A stretch of DNA of 64,000 nt, from assembly GCA_905160935.1 (NCBI GenBank), contig CAJHZI010000423.1:1406001-1470000 (forward strand), given 5' to 3'. Under the pieces are notes generated by a model, which saw only the letters and a list, made by a program, of their open reading frames with translations, was not told the DNA's origin and did no database searches. The DNA is from Enchytraeus crypticus. Its lineage: Eukaryota > Annelida > Clitellata > Enchytraeida > Enchytraeidae. Positions within the stretch are counted from its first letter, which is position 1. Each line of letters begins with the position of its first letter. Positions 46,761 to 58,454 of this stretch are shown in pieces. Made by a program: the position numbers and the translations under genes.

Positions 46761-46783
46761 GGCAGAGAGATAGGTAGAGAGAA

Positions 46784-46825
<42 letters not shown>

Positions 46826-46842
46826 TATATATTGTATACGCA

Positions 46843-46913
<71 letters not shown>

Positions 46914-47034
46914 TACTCTATTGAGAGAGAGAGTGCACTAAGTTTTATGAATGACCATCAACGACTGTTATCAAACAAACACACTGTTACCGATGATATT
47001 ACATATTATAATATACACACCGAGCGATAAATTA

Positions 47035-47495
47035 CTGGTTAGTTATCTGAACTGGTTGTTAACTGGTTAATCGATCACGTGATCACAGCGCCTCTTAGGT
47101 GGTATAAAAGCCGCTGTTCCTGGCATGCAAGCCTCACTCGTTATCAGTTCTCTGAGACGCAAACGAGTGGCCGCAAGGCTCTCTTACGGTGGAGGCGGGC
47201 GCTGACCTCGGTCAGTCCCATCTCTGCTTGACCGCCGATCTGGAGGCGTCTCGTCCCTGATCTGTGGTGCTAGCTTCGGCTCGCTAAATAGGGTAAATTT
47301 ATTGCGGGGTGTTGACTTCGGTCAAACATCTCAACAGGGACACACCCGGGGGGCGGTAACCCGGGGGGTGGTGTGGACACCACCCCGGGCACCACCCTCT
47401 GAGGTGCTGTCCACACCACCCCCACCTGTGCCCTCAGGGCACCACCAGAGGGTGATACCCGGGTGACCACCCCTAGGGTGCCCACCGGTAAGTCT
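47035..47495 (+). repeat. LTR-like repeat with TATA box, GC-rich leader and splice-donor-like end
   Basis: GGTTAATCGATCACGTGATC, ACAGCGCCTCTTAGGTGGTA, TAAAAGCCGCTGTTCCTGGC, then GCTGACCTCGGTCAGTCCCA. It is homologous in reverse to 40136-40405. TATAAAA at about 47102 suggests a Pol II promoter. Downstream (47335-47490) the sequence turns very GC-rich, with a perfect palindrome GGGGTGGTGTGGACACCACCCC (10-base arms) and a final CACCGGTAAGTC that looks like a splice donor. The best fit is a solo LTR plus leader of a retrotransposon. A cellular promoter and first exon is the alternative. No coding genes of a retroelement are attached. Confidence 0.5.
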
Positions 47496-48195
47496 TATTT
47501 ACATGTGACTTTATTTTGCTATAGTGACGATACAACAAGAGAAACCGTCAACGTTACTTGTAGCTTACAACAAAGTAAATAGCTCGAAACAATCTGTCAA
47601 TGCGGTTTACGACACTGTCATTCACTTAATTATCGCCAACTGAATCTTCAAGTCAATAAGTCTTTTATTTCCTCTATTTTTTTCCTCTCTCCTTGTTTTG
47701 TGTAGTTCTGTACAGTGTGGACTAATTAAGCCAGTGAGGCTCGCCTTTTAAATAATTATTGCGTATTTTCACAAATTTAAGTTAAAATGATTGTTTGTTT
47801 TCATGATATTTAATCAAACACATACGTACTAACTGAAGCGTTTTACATGGCTTATGCGAAATAAAAATATATTAGAAGCAACAACTCATCTCCGCACTTT
47901 TTAGCCCACCATGCAATACTTTTCGATACCGTTCATCCATTAATCTTTCTAGCTAATTAATTCTATTTCTGGTCATAGCCTGACGAACTGTTAGTTGTGT
48001 AACTGAGGGATTCTGTTAATTGACAAATTGATTTTTTGATCTTGCGCGTGATAGCATTTCTCTTTACTTTTCTCTGAGGTGGGTTTAACGTTAAGGTTAG
48101 AAGCCTACTTAAGAGCAGAAGTTCGTGTCGAGAGCCATAACCCCGTCAACAATGGCGCTGTCCTGCAAAATAAAGAACAATAGTCAGATAATTAT

Positions 48196-48280
48196 CAATC
48201 AATCAATCAATCTATCTATCAATTAATCAATAAGAAGTAAACGTCCGGTTCCTCGCCATAAGGCAGTGTCAGACAATTAT
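48196..48280 (-). repeat. Family G retroposon end with (AATC)n
   Basis: CAATCAATCAATCAATCTAT, then AAACGTCCGGTTCCTCGCCA and TAAGGCAGTGTCAGACAAT, matching 1940-2060 and the reverse of 49990-50060. Confidence 0.65.
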
Positions 48281-48856
48281 CAGCAATCAGACAATATCTT
48301 CTCCAGGTCAAAAAACATACATAAAAATTATACAGTATACTAGGCGTGGTTAATTTAGTGTGGTCCAATTAGGAGTTGTGGTAGGCAATGGAAATGCGCT
48401 TCACTAATTTGAAAGTGTTCTCAGATTTGAGAAACCTCTTTTACTTTGATCTCATTATCTTTGGACTGGTTTTCTGGATTTTGGAATTTTTATCGTTTTG
48501 GATGTCAAACGTTAGAATTTAATTTATATAAATTGCTAAATTTACAATTAAGGCGTCGAATTATAAAAATATTGTTCAAGATACATATATTCAGTTAAAC
48601 ACAGAACAGTAGAGCAATAAATGAACTTCATGCATGCAGGAGCTTTTGCATTTGCTACCCGTTTATTTTCTCTAGAAAATTATTTTTTTAAATAAAGAAA
48701 TACGAAGATTCTCTTCAAAATCCAATTTTGTCGCCAAATTATTTATTACTATCATTTAAGATTAGCCTAGATGCGGTCATTAGAACAAATCTGACAACAT
48801 TTTCAGAATCCATTAATCTTAATAATTTTATTTTTATTTTTTAGATAGTAATAGTC

Positions 48857-49131
48857 CCTGTGTTGTATCCAGGTTGTTTGAAGAATAGACCAACCGGTGA
48901 CTGCACGTGCCGTAGAAAGCTACTAAAGCACTGAGATTCAAAATCAACGTCAGAAAGGGCATTCGGTTGAGAGCCTAGGCTCCAAAAATTGCTATCAAAT
49001 TTTCTACAACGAATGGAAAAATAGGGGACTGACTGATGATATGGTATTGAAAAGAGAGGAGTTGAGAAGGTCTAATGATATCTCGACCTTAGGTAAACTG
49101 GGATTAAAGGGAAGTTGAAGATGATGATGAT
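48857..49131 (+). repeat. Family E element, reference full-length copy
   Basis: Head: CTGTGTTGTATCCAGGTTGT and GAAGAATAGACCAACCGGTG. Middle: CGTCAGAAAGGGCATTCGGT and GAGCCTAGGCTCCAAAAATT. 3' end: GACTGATGATATGGTATTGA, CTCGACCTTAGGTAAACTGG, GATTAAAGGGAAG and (GAT)n. About 275 bases and no coding capacity. The head is shared with family C. Confidence 0.78.
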
Positions 49132-49177
49132 TTTTAGACTGTAATAACTTAAGTTTTCATATAAAATTATATTAGTT

Positions 49178-51728
49178 TCAAACCTTCATGCAACTACTTA
49201 GAAATTCTTCTGAGGAAATGACACCGTCTCCATTGGCGTCCAAAGTCTGCAACAGAAAAGACTAATTTAAAATTTTTTATGCAAATTGAAACAAATTAGC
49301 TGCAAGTATAGAGAAATGCATATTAGACATTTTAATTTAGTGTGAAATATTAAGGTCTTCGTCGCTATCTGAAAAGTATTTTAGATATAAATTTTAGTAT
49401 CTCTTTTACGTCGCGCGTGCTTTGTTTCTAAAATGGTGGTCAATATACGTTAAGCTGCCTTACAAGTGAAGCAGCTACCTCGATCAACGCATACGCTAAA
49501 TATATAAAATTCGAGCTAGAAAATAGATCAATGCGCATTAAACTACATGTGTATTTCTCTATTTTTCAAATAGCAGCTCATAGTGCTATGCAATTGTAAC
49601 TAAGTAAAATTATGAAGGTAATTATAAAATATAGCACCGAAACTGAAACAGAGCCGTTGATTTGTTGCCAACACGGATATTTTCTGGAAAAGAGTCAGAG
49701 GGTACATTTAGGCCTATATAGAACCAAATTTGATGTAAATGTGCGTTTATAATGTAGATTTAAACAATGTAAATGTACATAAAGATGATGATGATGTAAA
49801 GATGACGATGTAGGTTGTAGAATAAAGGATAGTGATGTATGTAGACAGACGAAACAAGGTAGTAGCGTTAAGTAAACCTGGGCAGTGAAATTTGTAGATA
49901 GATGAACAAGATAATGAACTAAATAGAGAAAGCGAGATAATACAACAATTAGAGTGCTAGAGTCATCAATGACAACATCGAGTACTATTGACGTCCCTGA
50001 CATTGCCTTATGGCGAGGAACCGGACGTTAAATTCTTATTGATCGATTGATTGATTGCGACATGGCGTCATAGATATAGAAAGCGCTAAAATGAAGTAGA
50101 CATAGTTAAAAAAAGTAAAGTAAACACTCATTGCTGTAAAATGATCAACCATGTTGATATCTATCACTTTTAATACCACATGTTTAAACCGTTAGGCAAT
50201 TTATTCCATTTTCCGTGTAGCCAGTCAGTGACTGTCCGAGATTTTTCTCTCAGATCAGCGCGGCTGGGATTCGAACCCGCGAGGGTTCACTTCACCTCAG
50301 GATTTGCCATTTAAAACTACATGACGTTACCCCTACGCTATTAAGACACTCATAGAAGAGAAGGACGCACAGAGAAGATCTTATCGACGTGATCTTGGAC
50401 TGTGAGGGGGTCTACTGGAGGCAGGGCGTAGCGTCCCATGATGGAGTAGATGGAGGAGACGATGGCGATGAGCTCATCCCTGGTGATCACCCCGTCCCCG
50501 TTGATGTCGTACAGTCTGAACGTCCATTGAAGCTTCTCCAGCAGAGAACCCCTAGCCAACACTGACAGACTGCGCACAAAGTCCTGCCAACATATCAGGA
50601 TTCGATAAAAAATATACTCTGGATAAGGATGGAACCACATGGAGGCTGGAGAGTGTGTATAATACATGACTTCAAGGAAATTCTACCCCGAGTGCGTACT
50701 GTAAGAGTTAAAGTCTTGATCAATAAATTTTCGGTTTCGATGGTCATCAAGGATAGCATCACTATTTATCGACAGAGATGACTAATCCTGTCAGACGGCC
50801 AATCTACTGATGGTTAAACATAATTATTAAGTCAACTGAGTAAAATAGGACTTAGAAAGACCAATAAAGCGAAGTCTGGTTAAAATTTTAAATAAAAAAA
50901 CTTTTCTACATGTCAGTTAAATAAATACAACGAAATAGACTGGATTTTCTATAGGCCTAATGTAGTATTATATAAAACAGTAATATATACTATATAGTAG
51001 GGCAGTATTTAGTTTCGTCAATTAACCAATTGGCGGACAGCTGGTAAACCATTTAAATGGTTTAATGTAAATTAATTTTATTCAATTTTCTTGTTTTAAA
51101 TTATTTCACTGTTAAGGTAATGTTGCCAATTTACCTTCTTAAGCTGAGATAGAACGAATAAATGGCTGCACAGCAGTTAAGTGAACGTGCAGTTGCAAGT
51201 AAAATTGTTGCTGAAATTAATTGTATTTTAAGAAATTGAAACGTTTGGAAGAAGGACTTGGTAGATGCTTCATAACATAGGGTAATGCTTACCTCAAAAT
51301 TGATGGTGCCATTATGCTGAATGTCAAACATGCGGAATACAAAATGAGCATAAGCCGTTGTATCTGTGATAATACAATAGACTGATTTCAAAATTGTTGC
51401 ATATTCAAATTGCAATTACCAATATTATGTATAGAATGTTTGTGTCTCTTATTTATGGTCGAATGGACTAAAGATTCAATAAATATAGAGGATGTTGCGG
51501 CGGCGATCTAGCCCAAAAGATTACGGATCATGGTCTTAAATTAAGGTAAGTCTAGATCTACGCCGGTATGCAACACATTTTAGTGAAGCATCAGTATCAA
51601 CTAGCCGTCAACGAGAAAATAAAACTAATATTACTAGTATTTACTTGCATAAGAGATATAATATGTATGAGATAGATGAGATAGAGTTGAAATATACATA
51701 GTGTAGAGAAGGAGAGAGCGAGAGAGAA

Positions 51729-51770
<42 letters not shown>

Positions 51771-51783
51771 TATATACATGTAC

Positions 51784-51826
<43 letters not shown>

Positions 51827-52090
51827 TTCCGCTCTGTGTCCGAGACACTGAAGAATAGACAAAGCGTTAATTTTTATGAGGCGACAAAGTAAAAACTGAG
51901 GAAGGCATCGGTAAACCACCACAGAAGTCTTTTTCCCAAGCCATAACCCATATAAGGTATGGATAAAAGGTATAGCCTTTTGTAGTGAAATTCATGCGTT
52001 AAGCGATGGAGTGCTGATATGGAGCGTGAAAGTAGACTCCAAATATGAATTAGGCCTATAACGCTTTAGACCTACCACTTGACAGACCAC

Positions 52091-52152
<62 letters not shown>

Positions 52153-55100
52153 CTGGTAAGAAAGAGTTTGAGATTTTTCAAGCATCATTAATACTGACAG
52201 AACAAGAGGCTATAGACAATAACTACCTCCTTGTGGAAAAAACTGCGCGTAAATTTCTTTGAAAGTTTCTTCGTTAACAATTCCCGTCGGGCATTCCTGT
52301 TAAAATATAAGTGCCTTCATTTTAATTAGTGCTCGTCAGCTGTATGCACAGGTTAGTGACGCTTTCTCTACGTTTATCCTTGTTATAACAGCAAAGTAAA
52401 TCTGTGACAGCATAAATTATTTTAATAATATTTAAATTTTAGTTGCCCGGAAGTACATTGATTGATATGAGATTAGTGGGAGCGAATGTATCAGCATAAG
52501 GATGAGCGAAAGAAAGTCTTTAACTTAGAAAGTGAGGCTATCTTTGCTTTTTCTAGGCCACCGCAAATACTAATACAAAATCTCCAATAATCGACGATCA
52601 TATTCTGTGATGAATACTTTATAAGACAAACCAAAATCTAGCCTTGTCTCCTCACCCAAGTCATTCAATCAACTTAAGACTAAAGCCAGATAGGCACTGC
52701 TTGAAATCGAACCCACGGTTCCTGCTAATGTTACCATGGTTCCTGCACTAGGATACCCATTGATACATAACAAAAATTAATCTAATTTAACATATACGGT
52801 CATAAATCGATGTTCAATTAAACAAATTCCAAAACAAGCATACATGCTTTAACTGATAACATTTAATTTGATTGATGATTTTGTTGACTTATTATTTGAT
52901 TTATATTTATTAATTTATTGATTGATGATAAGATATAGGACAGAGAGGATTTGCGACAGTCTATTTGTATCCCGACCCTAGTTAAACTGGGATTCAAGGA
53001 AAGATGATGATGATGACGATGTTGATTTATTGATGGATTGCTTAATTGATTGATTAACTACCTGTTTGAAGCCGCGGTACATGACTTGGAGTTCTTGTCT
53101 GCTGAACTTGGTTGATCGGCACAAAGAATCGAGCCCCTCAGGCTTGTAGCGAATAACCTGGTGCTCTACATCGTCCAGTCCATAGTCTGCTTCATCGACA
53201 CAAAAATAGCACTACTACTACTATATATACATGTATATATATATATAATATGATATGCTATGATATAATATAATACAGTACAATGAAATGCAATGCAATT
53301 CAATGCAATACAATACAATACAATACAATACCATACAATACAATACAATACAATACAATATAGTGCAATATAATGCAATATAATGCAATATAATACAATA
53401 TAATACAATATAATATAATATAATATAATATAATATAATATAATATAATATAATATAATATAATATAATATAATATAATATAATATAATATAATATAATA
53501 TAATATAATATAATATAATATAATATAATATATTTATATATAGAATTCAATTAATATTTTTATGCTATTATCCTGTGTTTGAATATTGTCTATTCTAAAA
53601 CTAAGATAACATGTTCTCCGTTAGTATAGATTTAAAACCTAATTTTTAATTAAAATGTATCTCCTGCTACATGTATACGGAACTTCATGTAAGCGTAAGT
53701 ATCGTGAATATTGTTGTATGGTTGTAAATTAATTCATTGTCATTTTATCAACCAAACTACATTGTGCAAAGTATGTAGGGCTTTTTAATTGTTCCCGAGT
53801 CGTAAGTTATTAAAATCTTTCTCTTTTAAAACCGCTATTACTGCTAGATAAGGCCTTATATCACAATGTAATCTAACTGTTTAAAATATGAGAAATGATA
53901 GAAATCTACGGTTTACTAATTATAATTCGGGTCTAACTCGGTTCTGAAAACAAGCTTGGATCATTTGCATCATCGAAAGCGAAATCTAATAGAAATCGAA
54001 GGCTAATAAACAATGAATGAACGTGACTTTATTTTGAATGTCCTTAGTATGAGTGTATGCAAATTTCGAAAGATTTAGTGACTCCACAATTTTTCATTGC
54101 AAAGTTATATTTATAAGGCAAGAAACTAAGAATCAAAAACATAAAAGCTAACAGAAGATAACCTTCGACAGCTTTTAAATTACTGCTTTGTCACAACGTG
54201 AAAGCAATTCAAGAAATCCCTTTCCTTTGTATGAAGCGAAGGTAAAAGGAACGGAATTCTTTTATCATGAAGTTCAGTAGACTGACGAATGATTTATAAA
54301 CAATTTACGACAGGTCAAGAGCAAATTCAAAGCATCAATGAATGTGGAATTGGTTGTAGATCTCATTTGTACGCAACTTTTCTCTCGTTAGCAGCATTGA
54401 GCACTGCATTTGACAGGAAATAAAAGAAACAACAACAAAAGCAACTTGTCAGCGACCGGCCAACAGGTAGGTCTATCTAATGAAATGATTACAGAATTAG
54501 TTTATTTTTCATTTATCATAAATTTAATTGCAAATTATTTTGACTTAAGTCGCAACAAGTAAAGCTACAGAATCTAATTCACCTTCTGATAAAGTTATTG
54601 TTTGAAATACGAGATCTACTGTTTTGATAACTAATAAGATGCTATCGATAGGAATAACGATATTTAAATCTCACTTCTGCCTGGAGCCCCCACTCCAATG
54701 GACACTGCCATTCCCATCGTGAAAATATCCGTATGATACTCGAAGCAAATGTCTAAGCTAGACCAATCTAATCTCTGTCTAAGCTAGACCAATCTAATCT
54801 CTGTCTAAGCTAGACCAATCTAATCTCTGTCTAAGCTAGACCAATCTAATCTCTGTCTAAGCTAGACCAATCTAATCTATGTCTAAGCTAGACTCATGAT
54901 GCAGTCTAATTATTTTTATTCAGACTCAACGTTTTCAGTTAGGCTGTACTTATAGAGAAATAAATTATTTACATAGATATGTATAATATAATGTTTCTTT
55001 ATTTCCTAAAATGTCAAAGAATCTCCAAATGAACAATGAATGCTCGAATAGCCCAGAGATAAATCCAAAACCGTCGTAGGCTAGAAACCATCTAGATAGA

Positions 55101-56098
55101 CCATTAAAGCTAAGAAATTTAGCGATGAATTCATTTATTTATAAAGTATTATTGCCATAAAAGTATTGATCTCCAAATCATAACATCTACAGTAGTCGCC
55201 TCGCAAGAGTACTTGCAATTGCAGCGGGATTGATGCATTTAAATTATTTATTTCTCGAATCTGAGTGACAGCACTGTTTACAGATCAACAAGTGAGTTGC
55301 TGAATCAGCTGATGTCATAGCGGGAATTGGATTTGCATTCATTCTGTCTCAACATTGCAACAACGATCATAATCCAGATCGACTGAGCAAGACGGATGTC
55401 CAATATCCTGTTTCACGATCCTGACGTCCGCTCGGAATAATGAGCCGTATCCTGTCAACGTGAGATTGCGTCAATTCAAGTGTAGCTTCATTAACATGAA
55501 CTACACACTTGAATAATTTTTTTATTCCAAGATAGCCAAGGAATAACATACGGTAACAAGATACAGTCCATGTTAAAATCCTTAATTTACATTCATGTAT
55601 TTATATAATTTTTACATTTCATACATCTCTACATCCAACATCACCTTCAAATTAGGAACCGGATGTTAAATTTTGAATTGACTAATTTACATTTCTTGCT
55701 ATAACTGCACCTTTGCAATTTTTCCATAACAGAAGTTGATGCGACTAGATTACCAAAGCTTCTTCAACCTGCTATACTTGAAGTTCGACCGTGTAATAAA
55801 ACTAAGCCAGTAGTATGATCGGTTAGGATCCTTTTGATGATCGTTTAATACGGAATATGAATCTTGGGCTATTCGAATCCTTCGCTGATATCCTTCCAAT
55901 TAAAGAAACTGACGTTGAAATGATTTTTAGCTAAGTTTATCTTTGAACAAAATTAATGTTTAAAGTAATTCAGAGGCTATGTAAAATAAAGTCAGATTTT
56001 AAAATTATTATATATATATACTATCCATTTCACCTTGAATGTATTAAGCAGTATGCACATAGACATATATTACATATAGACATACTGTATATACATGT

Positions 56099-56156
<58 letters not shown>

Positions 56157-58389
56157 TGTATATGTATATTTTGCAGTTTATCTCTCCAGTTACTAAGCCT
56201 ATACACCAAGTATTAATATTATAGTTTCTAAGCATAATCTTTGAAACCATTAGAGCTCGAGCGTGCGTTCTTCTGAAGAATGCACATATAACTGAAAGTT
56301 GCCTTGCTTTGTTTTTCATATCTCTTTCTTCAGGAGAAAACCATTGAGTCAGTTATTTGCCAGGAATCCATCCTGTATATTCCACGGATGTTGTATTGAG
56401 CGCATACTGATCTCATCAGTTACTATACACATACTTTAAGAAGCTACTTTTACTGTATTTCTATTCCTTTAAGTTATAAAGATTTCCTTTAGTTCTTTTT
56501 CTTGAGGTTTTACAGAAATGTCTATGTTAATTGAAATTAATACAAATATAATAAATTAGATAGAGCGGAACAGATCATATTTAGTAATTCCGCGCTGTGT
56601 CCAAAACACTGAAGAATAGACCAACCGTAAACTGCAGGCGTTATAAGAGACGACTAAGCAGAAACTGACTAAGGCAACGAGAAACTGCTTCAACAGTCAT
56701 GTTATTTCCAAGATATAGGCTACATTAGGGTGTGGAAAAGGTATAGCCATTTGTGAAGAGGATAATTCGTTAATCGATGGAGTGCTCTTTATGGAGCTTG
56801 AACAGCAGCATGTGTGTAGGAATATGTACCTTGGATCTGCTACTTGGCAGAAAACTAGAGAGAAATACAGAAACAAGGACGAACCTGACCATATTGGTCA
56901 ACAATTGTCTAAGTAGCTGTAACCAGACCGTGAAATTTGAGGTCTTTTCGTATTTCAAGAATTGTGATATTTTATTTTTAAATAAATGAAGAAACCACCT
57001 TTGTTCAAATGAAAATCCTGTTAAACTGGTATCGTCAGACATGGCGGTTAATTTTCCAGCAAAACCAAAATCCTATTTCGGATAATATAATCAGTTGGGT
57101 TGCAGATGTTGGTTTGCATTTGAATTACGCAGTGTACGCAGGATTAACGTCACAAGTGTGTTAGAAACAAGTAGGAAGTCAGTAGGCGTAACAGACATTT
57201 AAACTGTGGGGCATCAACCTATGCAAGCGTATAACACTGCAATGAAGCGGTGAAAGCAAGACTAAAATTTCTAGATTCGAATTCGTAATTGAAGTCTTAA
57301 AGGTGGTTTCATTGAATATTAATAAAATCTGGGCATGTATTTATTAATATTAATATTTATAAATACATGCTCCTGCAGCCCAGTTGTGGTATCATCGCCT
57401 AGGCTACCTGAGGGGTTCTAGTTATCGCTGCTCTAAGATAAAAAGCAGAAACTGGCGAAGGTTAGCGGTGTTGCCAATAAATTTCAGAGTCAATTCCGTT
57501 GAACAAATACCAATGTAAGAGCATTTAGGAAGAGCATTAGAGCATTTAGGAAAATTTGTTATTTTGAATACGCATGCTTGCAGGAATAGGCCTATAGCAT
57601 AGATGAAAAAAACGTTTTTTATGTTTTTATATCTGTAAAAAAACGCGTTTTTTACGTTTTTACTTTTTATAAAATAAAAAACGTAAAAAACGTCAACCAT
57701 TAACGTTACATTTTCTTGTATTGATAATTATGAACAACTGACATTGTGGCTGTATGTGACCTGAAAGTATTTGTTTATATTTGTATGGAGTCTATGGACA
57801 TACTTTAGAACTTTAGAACTTTAGATCAAGTCTAGTTGTAATAATATTGTTTAGTGTTATGGAATGAAGGCATGGTAATTTATATGCAAGCCTACGTGTA
57901 CGCTACTAACGTTTTTTTCAACGTTTTCTACTTTTTTTGGGAAAAAACGCGTTTTTAATTTCTGGTAAGAACGTTTTTTCATCTATGGCCTATAGTATAG
58001 GTTAATATTAAAATGAAATGAAAGCATTAGCATGGATGTCTATGTCTTTCTGTCAGCACCTGTCATGCTCCTTCTTTGATTTTCAATGCTTATTAATAAT
58101 AAATAATTATTCTCTATTATTGATTTTCAATAATTAATAATTTTATTTGATTTTACTTTTTCAGGTTTAGAACAGTTCTTCTCTCTAGATAGAGAATCTT
58201 GCTCAAATTCAACTATGCGAAAAATCTAACAGATACTTATTCTATCCATTCCTAGAATGCAGTAGTTATTATACTATTTCAATTTACACGAGTTTCAATA
58301 AAAAAGATTCGTCATTACACGTGAGCTGATTCTGGGCGCTTTAACCGCATGGCCAATATCAACAGCTTGTATTATTATATCTGATGTTT

Positions 58390-58454
<65 letters not shown>

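Noticed and set aside
47270..47485. 71-residue Pro/Gly/Val-rich minus-strand frame
   Set aside because: The frame follows GC-rich palindromic repeats, begins inside the LTR-like element and shows no protein motif.
53166..53550. Ile-Leu-Tyr-rich frames on the minus strand
   Set aside because: Artefacts of the pentanucleotide satellite; the real coding exon here is KChIP in another frame.
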